Under the pieces are notes generated by a model. That model had not been told where the DNA came from and searched no databases. It saw nothing but the letters and a program-made list of their open reading frames with translations. Below are positions 10,881 to 20,626 of a DNA stretch of 64,000 nucleotides, piece after piece. Origin of the DNA: Rhynchopus sp. YZ270_cl-10 (lineage: Eukaryota > Euglenozoa > Diplonemea > Diplonemida > Diplonemidae); contig OZ037875.1 of the NCBI GenBank assembly GCA_964035575.1, positions 62,001-126,000 of the forward strand, read 5' to 3'. The position numbers were made by a program, and so were the translations under genes. Position 1 is the first letter of the stretch. Every line of letters begins with the position of its first letter.

Positions 10881-11416
10881 TGTTCCCAACATGACACCCC
10901 TACCTGCAGTGGTGCGTGGCTTGGGTGGGAGAGGGAGGACTAGAGGAAAGGCTTCATGCTTTCAACAGCACACAACCAGCTGCACAGAAAACTCACTATT
11001 TGAAACACTGCACACTGCATACCCACACACAGGAGCACATCTGAGGATGCGAGCCCAAGGGTAAAGATGCAAGCAGATAGGGGAGGTAAAAATGGGGAAC
11101 ATGATGAGGGAGGAACTGGTTCGAGTGTTGCAACATATTTAAGACAAAGTGTCGCATTGCAAAACGTCTTCGATAATCCATGCGTGCAGAAGCTCAGAGC
11201 AAACAGCATAAAAGTTGAAGGATGAATATGCCTTACGAACATACACATCTGCAAAACATTCAAACACATTCTGTACGTGGAAAACTAGACCCAAAAGCGT
11301 AGTGTACCAATGTCCCCTTCTCTGGCATGCGAAGGTGCCTCTCGCACACATCCAAGAAGTGTTCTCTCAGCTTGCTTGGCAAGAAGAAGTATAAAAACAA
11401 TACAAACACCCTCACG
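10881..11416. other. Spacer shared by three array units (second copy)
   Basis: Nearly base-for-base the same as 6754-7289, including the stem-loop block at about 11212-11247. No independent gene supported. Confidence 0.6.
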
Positions 11417-12757
11417 TCACAGTGCACGCTGCTCTGCTCGGTACTTCTGTGCCACCAAACGTGACATGATGGTCATCCTCTCCCTTGGTCCCAACCCTTC
11501 CAAAAGCCCCTGCTCCTTTGCAGCTGCGTGTAGAGCAGCGAAGTGTTTTCTATTGAACAGTGCGTACTTGTGTGTCGTTGGCTTCTTCAAACTCTTCAAG
11601 CTCTCACGGATGGCAGCCCTCTTTACCTTGTTCTCCGCTGCCTCAGCCTCAAACACTTCACGCTGCTGTGCAGGAAGTGCTTTCCACTGTGTGTGCACAT
11701 CCTTCATTCTATGTGCAGAGATCCCTTTTGTTCCCTTCAAAGTCTTCTGGATGAACAAGTTGTATGCACTCACAGGTCCACTCGATGCGAGGAGCGCCTT
11801 CACCTTCTTCTTCTCCCTCTTTACCTGCAGCGCTGCAGCTTTCTTGTCTGCTTCTGCCTTCTTTGCATTCCGCTCAGCAACTCGTATCCGAAGTGCTGCC
11901 TTCTTCTCCCGCACTCTCGTCGCTCGTTCCCTTGCAGCAGCAGATCGTGCCAACCGAGCCACTCGTGCCTTGTGCGCTTTCTCCTTCGCCTTCACCAGCA
12001 ATGCCTTCTGCTTCGCCCTGAGGGATGAACGTCGTGCCTTCGCCCTTAGAAGCAACGTCCTCTTCTTCTCCCTCAGTGATGCAGCTCTCCTTTGCACCTT
12101 CACACGCAGAAGTGTCTTCTTCGCCTTCAGCAATGACGCTTTCTGCTTCGCCCTCAGCGACGCAGCGTGTTTCTTCTCCTTCAGCAACAACGCTTTCTGC
12201 TTCTTCTTAAGCGAGGCAGCTTTCTGCTTCTCTCTCAGTGACGCAGACCGTTCCATCTTCTTCAGCAACAACGTCTTCTTCTTCTCCCTCATGGATGCAG
12301 CTTTCTGCTTCTCCTTCAGTGACAAGGCTTGCTTCTTCTCCTTCAGCAACGAAGCTTTCCGTTTCGCCTTCACTAACAAAGCAGTCTTCTTCTGCTGCAG
12401 CAACAAAGCTTTCTGCTTCGCTCTTACGGACGCAGCCTTCTCCTTGTCCCTCAAACGCAACTTCTCCTTCTTCTCCCTCAACAATGACTGCTGCTTCTCC
12501 TTCCCTGCCTTCTCCGTCGCCCTCAGTGCCGAAGCTGACGCCTCTTCATTCTCCTTCAGCACAGCACTCTTCACCCTCTCCATCGCCACCTCACGTGCAC
12601 GCAAAGCAGCCTCGTACACAGCGTTCAGCAAGTCAGCATCGTCAGCAGACGCCACAAACTGCGTCTTCCCAACAGCCCCCACCACCTTCCTGCGCACCTG
12701 CACAGCACACACACCAGGCTTCACAGACAGCACTCCGAGAGCACGCCGCACTGACAT
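11417..12757 (-). CDS. Lysine-rich HMG-box protein A2, predicted mitochondrial
   Basis: 446 aa, the sister of A1 with only scattered differences in the basic region. Here the upstream ATG of the family is GTG, which leaves MSVRRALGVL as the only good start and supports that choice throughout the array. The basic repeats are followed by HMG modules reading SAYNLFIQKTLKGTKG and ALFNRKHFAALHAAAKEQG. The first is closer to a canonical HMG helix 1 than in A1. Role inferred as mitochondrial DNA packaging. Confidence 0.82.
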   Translation of the reverse strand: MSVRRALGVLSVKPGVCAVQVRRKVVGAVGKTQFVASADDADLLNAVYEAALRAREVAMERVKSAVLKENEEASASALRATEKAGKEKQQSLLREKKEKLRLRDKEKAASVRAKQKALLLQQKKTALLVKAKRKASLLKEKKQALSLKEKQKAASMREKKKTLLLKKMERSASLREKQKAASLKKKQKALLLKEKKHAASLRAKQKASLLKAKKTLLRVKVQRRAASLREKKRTLLLRAKARRSSLRAKQKALLVKAKEKAHKARVARLARSAAARERATRVREKKAALRIRVAERNAKKAEADKKAAALQVKREKKKVKALLASSGPVSAYNLFIQKTLKGTKGISAHRMKDVHTQWKALPAQQREVFEAEAAENKVKRAAIRESLKSLKKPTTHKYALFNRKHFAALHAAAKEQGLLEGLGPRERMTIMSRLVAQKYRAEQRAL

Positions 12758-14459
12758 TGTTCCTAACACCACACCCCTACCTGCAGTGGTGTCTGGCTGG
12801 TGGGAAGGGAAGGGATTACTATCACATGAGAAGAAGGCTTCCCACCTGGAGGCTAAAGTGTCCTCAACACACTGCTGTGTTGCGAAGGCTGTAAGGTACT
12901 GTGACCTTCCCTTTGCCATCCTCTGTCTGTCTGGTGCCTCTTTTGTGATCGTAGTGTGGTGGGATGTGGTGGGTAGGTTGCATGAGGAAAGACAGTTGAC
13001 CACACTTCTTTTTTGTTGCTATTCACTTTTCCCATTTGCTGATTACAAACCAAGGCTACCCTTGCAAGCGCCTGCCACAGCGCTCGCCACGTGTGAAGTG
13101 TCACATGTGGTGTGGGCTTGTGGACACAATTCTTAATTCTAAAACCCCATTCATTTCTATTGCCATGTACATCTACCTTTACGTTTTGTTTTCTTACCAA
13201 AGTGATCCTGTGCCTGCTTTATGCTTCTGTCCATGACCCCCTCCTCCCCTGTACCATTCCCTTCCCTCCTTCCCCACAAACAGAGCACGACACAACTCTT
13301 ACAAGATCATTTTTGTTACGTTTCTTCGTTTTCCCACGTTGTTGTGTGTCGTTGCGTTCAACGGCACTACAAAATCTTAACGTACACTCTCTGTTGATTC
13401 TAAAACGGGGGAGGGTAAAAAAGGCGTGAAAGGTAAATTGGGGAAGAGGTTGAAAAGTTGGAACGCTTCCTCACCCCAGATCACACACATTTTTTGAAAA
13501 ATAAATAAAACTCCTCTCGAAATTGTTCAAGATTGAACTGAGAGAAAGAAGAAACCCCAAACCCTCCCAGACCAAACGGTCTAACCTGTTGTATTGACAT
13601 AGTGTGGGGAGAATGAGGAGCACAAGAATCGTCTTCGCGCATACTAAAAGATTTCCTACGATATGTCACAAGTGTCATGTCACCGAAAAAAAAAAGTAAA
13701 ACAAACCCCTTTGCATCTCAAACACGTTTCCAATACAATTACACCCCTTCTTTTCAATACCCACCATTTCTGATTTCATGTTACTTTTCCTTCGTTTCCC
13801 CTTCCCCCCCGTTTCCCCCTTTTCCTTTTTCCTACATTACAAGTCGTTGATCGTTTCCTTTCTTTCAATTCCCTCCTTCATTTCCTCAATCTTGCATGTT
13901 ACACACGATTGAGTTTTCCCCAATTTCGTTCTAAAAAAGGTATTTCAGTGCTCTGAACGCAGGGTAACGGATATTCAAGACACCTGATGATTAGTCCCTA
14001 ATGTGCAAACGTCTCTTCTTGCTGTGATGTTGCATACCAAAAATGCTTCCTATAAATTGCCCTTCGTGTGAGTGGTTCGTCAAAGTAATACCCTTTTTTT
14101 TTTGCTTTTTTCAGGTGAAAAAGTACAATAAACTTAGTTTGACCAGGCATAATTTACCCAGCTCCTTGCCTTTCACCAAGAATCCAGCCAGCGACCTTCA
14201 ATAAACAAGCATTTCTTTTCCTTCTCCATCAGGAACACTTTTGTTGAGCGAAAACAAATTGTTTGCAAGAAACATAACCCCGCATCATGCTGCCAAGCTC
14301 TTCAGATGCATGATGCATGCACCACGCATCACTTCATTGGTACTATGTCAACATGCCAAAGGCCAAATGCTAAGCAGAAAAGGGCTGTGCACACTGCAGC
14401 TGACTTATTCCCGTGATACAGGTCACCACAGTTGCTGGGGCTAACCGGTCCGTCATCAT
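12758..14459. other. Array intergenic region with a unique insert
   Basis: Both ends match other unit flanks, but about 13375-13720 is unique to this copy. It shows no coding signal, no inverted ends and no clear duplication, so its origin is open. 14250-14440 matches the coding 3' end of gene 1 (2560-2740), here outside the reading frame. Confidence 0.65.
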
Positions 14460-14655
14460 CTACCTTCTACCTCCCCACGGAGGTGTACTTGGTTTCATAT
14501 TTGCAAGCTTTTTCTTACAAGCTTCGGCATATGCTGAGTGTTTCTTCTGCAGCTTCAGCAAACCTTCCTTCACCGTCTCCACAGCATTCGCAACTGCATC
14601 CTCCTTCACTTCTTCACGTGATGCACCCTCCATGGTTGTAGGCTTCTTCATGCTC
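14460..14655 (-). pseudogene. Out-of-frame C-terminal segment of the long HMG gene
   Basis: Carries family sequence (ICESMKKPTTMEGASREEV, then KKHSAYAEACKKKLANMK) one frame away from the upstream coding sequence. It is the natural C terminus of the long gene, displaced by a single-frame slip at about 14660. Confidence 0.65.
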
Positions 14656-17600
14656 TCACAGATGATCCTTCTTTGCACTGTTCTCCGCTGCCTCAGCATC
14701 AAGCACTTCACGCTGCTGTGTGGTGAGTGTGTCCCCCTTCCCCCCCACAGATGCATCCCCCTTCACTTCTTCTTCTCCTTTTGCTGCACCCTCGCCCTGC
14801 ATCTCTCGGTATTTCTGTGCCAGCAAACGTAACATGATGGCCATACTCTCCATTGACCCCGGACGCCCTGACACAAGCCCCTGTTTCTGCGCATCTGTGT
14901 GTACAGCATGGTAGTGCTTCCTGAGGAACTCTCCACGAGATAGTTGGGTCGTTGGTTTCTTCTCACAGATGTCGTCCCTCTTTGTACTGTTCTCCGCTGC
15001 CTCAGCCTCAGACACTTCACAGCAACCTCCAACCTTCTTTTCCTTCTTCTGCTTCAGCACCAATGCATCCTCCTCCTTCCGCAGCGCTACTGTCTCCTTC
15101 GCACTCACTTCCTTAAGTCTTGCCTTCTCCACATTCAACAAATGCTTCTCTGTTTGCTTCAGCCGGTACGTCTCGTCCCTCACATTGTGCACCTGTTTCT
15201 CTTGCAACTCTAGAGCTTCCTTCGCTTCTTCCTTAGCTTTCTTGTCTGCTTCCTTCACAGTCTCCACAGCATTCGCAACTGCATCCTCCTTCACTTCTTC
15301 ACGTGATGCACCCTCCATGGTTGTAGGCTCCTTCATGCCAACCTCAACGGGCTCCCCGCCGTCCACACAGGGCTCCGTCGTCTCCCCCCCTGTTGGCGTG
15401 GGCGGGGTCGGCGGGGTTGGCGGCGTGGGGGGCGTTGGCGGTGTCCCAGCAGGGGAGTCTGTGTTGCCCCCTGTCGGCGTCGGGGGTGTTAGCGGTGTGC
15501 CGGAAGGCGAGTCTGTGTTGCCCCCTGTTGGTGTCGGTGGCGACGGTGGTGTCGGCAGTGTCCCAGCAGGGGAGTCCGTGTTGCCCCCAGGAGGAAGGGA
15601 AGACGTTGTCTTGGTGGGGTGGTGTGTACGTACAGTGCCCCTGGGGGGAAGGAGGGTACCCCAAGTGGGAGAGGCTGTCCGCATCACCGCGGAGGAGAGA
15701 GGGGAGGTCGTGCGTTGTCTACCAAGCGGAAAGCCTTGCTTGGGGGTGCGGGGTTGGAATTGGGGGTGGGGAGGGAGGAGGTGAAGGCCTGTCGGCGTCG
15801 GGGGTGATAGCGGTGTGCTGGAAGGCGAGTCTGTGTTACCTCCTGTTGGTGTCGGTGGTGTCCCAGCAGGGGAGTCCGTGTTGCCCCCTGTCGGCGTCGG
15901 GGGTGTTGGTGGTGTCGGCGGTGTGCCGGAAGGCGAGCTCGTGTTGCTCTCACAGACGGTAGCCCTCTTTGCATCGTGCATCTTCAAGATCTCACGTATG
16001 AGAGCCTTACGCTGCTGTGTGGGGAGTGTGTCCCCCTTCCCCCCCACAGATGCATCCCCCTTCATTTCTCGGTACTTCTGTGCCATCAAACGTGACATGA
16101 CGGCAATGATCTCCTTCACCTCCGACCCTTCCAAAAGCCCCTGCTCCTTCGCAGCTGCGTATTCAGCAGCGAAGTGCTTTTTCGTGAAGAGCGCGTATTT
16201 TGGGGTCGTTGGCTTCTTCAAGCCCTTCACTCTCTCATGGACGCCCCTCTTTGCTCTGTTCTCCGCTGCCTCAGCCTCAAACACTGCACGCTGCTCTGCG
16301 GGAAGTGCCTTCCACTGTCTGTACACAGCGATCACTCTGCGTGCACAAAGCTGTCCTTTTGTTCCGGTCAAAGTCTTCTTGATGAACAACACGTATGCAA
16401 TGAAAGGTCCACTCGGTGCGAGGAGCGCCTTCTCTATCTTCCTTACCTGCAGTGCTGCAGCTTTTTCTGCCCTTCGCCAGGCCACTCGCTTCCGTGCTGA
16501 CTTCTTCCGCTGCCGTCTTCCCTTTGCAGCTGATCGCAAGCCATACATTCGTCGTCTGCGTGAATTCTTCTTTGCCTTCAGCCGACGTGCTTTGTTCTGC
16601 CTTAAGGCAGCTCTCTCCTTCTCCTTCAGCAACGACGCGTTCCGCTTGGCATCCTGCTTCTTATGCTTCAGCACCAATGCAGCGTGCTGCTCCTGCAGCA
16701 GCGCTGCTTTCTCCTTCGCACTCACTTCCTTAAGTCTTGCCTTCTCCGCATTCGCCAAATGCTTCTCTTTTTGCTTCAGCCAGTACGTCTCGTCCTTCAC
16801 ATTGTGCACCTGTTTCTCTTGCAACTCTAGAGCTTCCTTCGCTTCTTCCTTAGCTTTCTTGTCTGCTTCCTCTTCTGTCTCCACAGCATTCGCAACTGCA
16901 TCCTCATTCACTTCTTCACGTGATGCACCCTCCATGGTTGTAGGCTCCTTCATGCCAACCTCAACGGGCTCCGTCGTCTCCCCCCCTGTTGGCGTGGGGG
17001 GCGTTGGCGGTGTCCCAGCAGGGGAGTCTGTGTTCTTTTGCCTTAAGGCAGCTCTCTCCTTCTCCTTCAGCAACGACGCGTTCCGCTTGGCAGCCTGCTT
17101 CTTCTCCTTCAGCACCAACGCAGCGTGCTGCTCCTGCAGCAGCGCTACTGTCTCCTTTGCACGCACTTCCTTAAGTCTTGCCTTCTCCACATTCGCCAAA
17201 TGCTTCTCTTTTTGCTTCAGCCAGTACGTCTCGTCCCTCACATTGTGCACCTGTTTCTCTTGCAACTCTAGAGCTTCCTTCACCGTCTCCACAACATTCA
17301 CAACTGCATCCTCCTTCACTTCTTCACGTGATGCACCCTCCATGGTTGTAGGCTTCTTCATGCTCTCACAGATGACGTCCCTCTTTGCACTGTTCTCCGC
17401 TGCCTCAGCCTCAAACACTTCACGCTGCTCTGCGGGGAGTGCCACCTTCAGCTGTCGTCTTTCCTTTGCAGCTGATCGTGAGCGATCCAATTGCAGTGTG
17501 TGTGAATTCTTCTTTGCCTTCAGCATACGTGCTTTGTTCTGCCTTAAGGCAGCTCTCTCCTTCTCCTTCAGCAACGACGCGTTCCTCTTGGCAGCCTGCT

Positions 17601-17823
17601 TCTTCTCCTTCAGCACCAATGCAGCGTGCTGCTTCTCCAGCCGCTCCACTTTCTTCTTCTCCTTCACTTCCTCACGTCTTGCCTTCTCCATCTTCAATAA
17701 AGCCTTCTCTTTTTGCTTCAGCCAGTACATCTCGTCCTTCACATTCTGCGTATTCCTGCGCACCTGCACAGCACACACACCAGGCTTCACAGACAGCACC
17801 CCGAGAGCACGCCGCACTGACAT
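14656..17823 (-). CDS. Long modular HMG-box protein with Pro/Thr-rich linker
   Basis: 1055 aa, about twice its paralogues. It has the same leader and several coil modules (ALELQEKQVHNVRDETYWL occurs in more than one). A divergent HMG pair reads FIAYVLFIKKTLTGTKG and ALFTKKHFAAEYAAAKEQG; a further half box reads RKHYHAVHTDAQKQG. The central part contains many copies of GNTDSPAGTPPTPPTPTGG, a flexible Pro/Thr/Gly linker absent from the other members. The last residues (AENSAKKDHL) arise from a frame slip. Growth by internal duplication of coil modules is evident. Confidence 0.75.
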   Translation of the reverse strand: MSVRRALGVLSVKPGVCAVQVRRNTQNVKDEMYWLKQKEKALLKMEKARREEVKEKKKVERLEKQHAALVLKEKKQAAKRNASLLKEKERAALRQNKARMLKAKKNSHTLQLDRSRSAAKERRQLKVALPAEQREVFEAEAAENSAKRDVICESMKKPTTMEGASREEVKEDAVVNVVETVKEALELQEKQVHNVRDETYWLKQKEKHLANVEKARLKEVRAKETVALLQEQHAALVLKEKKQAAKRNASLLKEKERAALRQKNTDSPAGTPPTPPTPTGGETTEPVEVGMKEPTTMEGASREEVNEDAVANAVETEEEADKKAKEEAKEALELQEKQVHNVKDETYWLKQKEKHLANAEKARLKEVSAKEKAALLQEQHAALVLKHKKQDAKRNASLLKEKERAALRQNKARRLKAKKNSRRRRMYGLRSAAKGRRQRKKSARKRVAWRRAEKAAALQVRKIEKALLAPSGPFIAYVLFIKKTLTGTKGQLCARRVIAVYRQWKALPAEQRAVFEAEAAENRAKRGVHERVKGLKKPTTPKYALFTKKHFAAEYAAAKEQGLLEGSEVKEIIAVMSRLMAQKYREMKGDASVGGKGDTLPTQQRKALIREILKMHDAKRATVCESNTSSPSGTPPTPPTPPTPTGGNTDSPAGTPPTPTGGNTDSPSSTPLSPPTPTGLHLLPPHPQFQPRTPKQGFPLGRQRTTSPLSSAVMRTASPTWGTLLPPRGTVRTHHPTKTTSSLPPGGNTDSPAGTLPTPPSPPTPTGGNTDSPSGTPLTPPTPTGGNTDSPAGTPPTPPTPPTPPTPPTPTGGETTEPCVDGGEPVEVGMKEPTTMEGASREEVKEDAVANAVETVKEADKKAKEEAKEALELQEKQVHNVRDETYRLKQTEKHLLNVEKARLKEVSAKETVALRKEEDALVLKQKKEKKVGGCCEVSEAEAAENSTKRDDICEKKPTTQLSRGEFLRKHYHAVHTDAQKQGLVSGRPGSMESMAIMLRLLAQKYREMQGEGAAKGEEEVKGDASVGGKGDTLTTQQREVLDAEAAENSAKKDHL

Positions 17824-18355
17824 TGTTCCCAACATGACACCCTACCTGCAGTGGTGCGTGGCTTGGTTGGGAGGGAGGACTAGAGGGAAGACTTCATGCT
17901 TTCAACAGCACACAACAAGCTACACAAAAAACTCACTATTTGAAACACTGCACACTGCATACCCACACACAGGAGCACATCTGAGGATGCGAGCCCAAGG
18001 GTAAAGATGCAAGCAGATAGGGGAGGTAACAATGGGGAGCATGATGAGGGAGGAACTGGTTCGAGTGTTGCAACATATTTAAGACAAAGTGTCGCATTGC
18101 AAAACGTCTTCGATAATCCATGCGTGCAGAAGCTCAGAGCAAACAGCATAAAGTTGAAGGATGAATATGCCTTACGAACATACACATCTGCAAAACATGC
18201 AAACACATTCTGTACGTGGAAAACTAGACCCAAAAGCGTAGTGTACCAATGTCCCCTTCTCTGGCATGCGAAGGTGCCTCTCGCACACATCCAAGAAGTG
18301 TTCTCTCAGCTTGCTTGACAAGAAGAAGTACAAAAACAATACAAACACACTCACG
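17824..18355. other. Spacer shared by three array units (third copy)
   Basis: Slightly more diverged copy of 6754-7289, again with the stem-loop block (about 18153-18185). No gene seen. Confidence 0.6.
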
Positions 18356-19519
18356 TCACAGTGCACGCTGCTCTGCTCGGTACTTCTGTGCCACCAAACG
18401 TGACATGATGGTCATACTCTCCCTGTTCCCCAACCCTTCCAAAAGCCCCTGCTCCTTTGCAGCGGCGTATTCAGCAGCGAAGTACTTCTTCGTGAAGAGT
18501 GCGTACTTGTGTGTCGTTGGCTTCTTCAAACTCTTCAAGCTCTCACGGATGGCAGCCCTCTTTGCCCTGTTCACCGCTGCCTCAGCCTCAAACACTTCAC
18601 GCTGCTGTGTGGGGAGTGATTTCCACTGTATGTTCGCATCCTTCAACGTCAGGCTTGTTCCCTTCAAAGTCTTCTGGATGAACAAGTTGTATGCACTCAC
18701 AGGTCCACTCGATGCGAGGAGCGCCTTCACCTTCTTCTTCTCCCTCTTTACCTGCAGTGCTGCAGCTTTCTTGTCTGCTTCTGCCTTCTTTGCATTCCGC
18801 TCAGCAACTCGTATCCGAAGTGCTGCCTTCTTCTCCCGCAGTCTCATCGCTGTTTCCCTTGCAGCAGCAGATCGTACCAACCGAGCCACTCGTGCCTTGT
18901 GCGCTTTCTCCTTCGCCTTCACCAACAACGCTTTCTGCTTCGCCCTGAGGGATGAACGTCGTGCCTTCGCCCTTAGAAGCAACGTCCTCTTCTTCTTCTC
19001 CCTCAGTGATGCAGCTCTCCTTTGCACATTCACACGCAGAAGTGTCTTCTTCGCCTTCAGCAATGACGCTTTCTGCTTCGCCTTCAGTGACGCAGCGTGT
19101 TTCTTCTCCTTCAGCAACAAAGTCTTCTGCTTCTCCCTCATGGATGCAGCTTTCTGCTTCTCCTTCAGTGACAACGCTTTCTGCTTCTTCTTGAGCGAGG
19201 CAGCTTTCTGCTTTGCTCTAGACTGTTCCATCTTCTTCAGCAACAACGTCTTCTTCTTCTCCCTCATGGATGCAGCTTTCTGCTTCTCCTTCAGTGACAA
19301 GGCTTGCTTCTTCTCCTTCAGCACAGCACTCTTCACCCTCTCCATCGCCACCTCACGTGCACGCAAAGCAGCCTCGTACACAGCGTTCAGCAAGTCAGCA
19401 TCGTCAGCAGACCCCACAAACTGCGTCTTCCCAACAGCCCCCACCACCTTCCTGCGCACCTGCACAGCACACACACCAGGCTTCACAGACAGCACCCCGA
19501 GAGCACGCCGCACTGACAT
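18356..19519 (-). CDS. Lysine-rich HMG-box protein A3, predicted mitochondrial
   Basis: 387 aa, the first gene of the array in transcription order. Same leader as the others; the upstream family ATG is GTG, as in A2. The basic region is shorter by several units than in A1 and A2, consistent with loss of ~15-residue repeats. HMG modules read SAYNLFIQKTLKGTS and ALFTKKYFAAEYAAAKEQG. Its 5' flank (19520-19620) is not shared with A1 or A2, so the array may begin here. Confidence 0.82.
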   Translation of the reverse strand: MSVRRALGVLSVKPGVCAVQVRRKVVGAVGKTQFVGSADDADLLNAVYEAALRAREVAMERVKSAVLKEKKQALSLKEKQKAASMREKKKTLLLKKMEQSRAKQKAASLKKKQKALSLKEKQKAASMREKQKTLLLKEKKHAASLKAKQKASLLKAKKTLLRVNVQRRAASLREKKKRTLLLRAKARRSSLRAKQKALLVKAKEKAHKARVARLVRSAAARETAMRLREKKAALRIRVAERNAKKAEADKKAAALQVKREKKKVKALLASSGPVSAYNLFIQKTLKGTSLTLKDANIQWKSLPTQQREVFEAEAAVNRAKRAAIRESLKSLKKPTTHKYALFTKKYFAAEYAAAKEQGLLEGLGNRESMTIMSRLVAQKYRAEQRAL

Positions 19520-19798
19520 TGTTCCCAACACCACACCCCTACCTGCAGTGGTGGGTTGCTTGCATGGAAGATGGAAGACAAGGGGAAGGTGGCCGCTGTT
19601 AGTTTTACTTCTTTCGATTGGGAAGCAGACGTTCTTTTTTCTATTTACCCTACACACCCAATACCCACACAGAGTATAGGCACTCACACCCACACTCACC
19701 TTGGGTCCATATTCTGCACAAGAACTACCCCTATTATGTATCAAACCCACCCTGGTCGCCCACCACACACCACTCCTTCCTTCCCTTCCCTCTCTCCC

Positions 19799-20626
19799 CT
19801 ACAAGAAAACACTGTCCGGCTCGGATTCCTCCTGTTTGGGTAGCACTTTGGGGAAGGCGGGCTTGAGAGCAGTCAGCTTCTGTGGGAGGAAGACAGATGC
19901 AGAGGAGCACTTGACGATGCGCACTGCGTAGAGAAACTGCAGCTGCGGGGGTGCGAGGCACGTACGCAGGGGCGCTTCGATGCTGTCGAGGCTGAGGTGC
20001 GAGGCCTGCAGGTTGTGGCTGGGCAGCGCGGCGAAGAAGGCCTGCTCACGGAGCGGCCTGCGCACCTGCGATGTGAGCAGCACAGTTGCAGAGTCTGAGA
20101 TAGTACCCAGCAAGGCTGCCAACGGTGCGTGGAGTGGGGCGAGGTGGATGCAGTCCGACACAACAACTATGTCCGCCGTCTCGAGCGACAACGTTGTGTC
20201 CGTCCAGTCGCACACCGACAGCTCCACAGCAACACCGTCCGTCGCGTTGCGAGCATCCCTGATGCACGCGGCGGTGCTCTCCAGTCCATCTTCAGTCTCC
20301 GTTGCCAACACAGACGCTGCGCCCATAGCCGAGGCCACGAGACTGACTAACCCACACCCTGCGCCAAGCTCGACAACGTGAAGGGCTTGCACATCGACAA
20401 TGCGTTCTGCAAGAAGGTGCGAGGCGATGAGTGCGCTTGGCCAGACGAGGCCACTCAACTCCCCATCGATCCGTCCCTGGCGGAAGGTGAACTCACGCCC
20501 GCACACAGCCACCTCACGCGTTCTCTTGGAGTAGTCGTTCATGAAGACGAGGTCGCTACCGTTGCTGGGTTCGGTGTCGTCGGAGGGGGAGGAGGTGGGG
20601 GTGCGGGTGGAGGGGGTGGTCGCCAT
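19799..20626 (-). CDS. METTL21-type protein methyltransferase
   Basis: 275 aa. Members of this class I family usually trimethylate lysines of chaperones or elongation factors in the cytosol. Visible motifs: the tryptophan segment GLVWPSALIASHLL before the fold; motif I VVELGAGCGLVSLVAS (S-adenosylmethionine binding); the acidic end of strand 2 (ATETEDGLES); CDWTD; and the post-II strand DIVVVSDCIH, which corresponds to the family D-x-x-x-x-D-C-x-Y region. The first ~25 residues are Ser/Thr/Pro-rich and probably disordered. The substrate cannot be told from sequence. Its 3' end lies 280 bp from the start of the HMG array. Confidence 0.82.
   Translation of the reverse strand: MATTPSTRTPTSSPSDDTEPSNGSDLVFMNDYSKRTREVAVCGREFTFRQGRIDGELSGLVWPSALIASHLLAERIVDVQALHVVELGAGCGLVSLVASAMGAASVLATETEDGLESTAACIRDARNATDGVAVELSVCDWTDTTLSLETADIVVVSDCIHLAPLHAPLAALLGTISDSATVLLTSQVRRPLREQAFFAALPSHNLQASHLSLDSIEAPLRTCLAPPQLQFLYAVRIVKCSSASVFLPQKLTALKPAFPKVLPKQEESEPDSVFL

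Larger units (their letters stand above)
2095..19800 (-). repeat. Tandem, partly duplicated gene array (four units)
   Basis: The intergenic stretch starting GTCGTTGATCGTTTCC recurs at about 2095, 5161, 9335 and 13847, marking four units. The second (5.16-9.34 kb) and third (9.34-13.85 kb) are near-identical and each holds one modular HMG gene and one lysine-rich HMG gene. The spacers at 6754-7289, 10881-11416 and 17824-18355 are also almost the same sequence. The fourth unit has a much longer modular gene; the first has lost the lysine-rich gene. Such similarity, including in non-coding parts, points to recent duplication or gene conversion. Confidence 0.9.
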
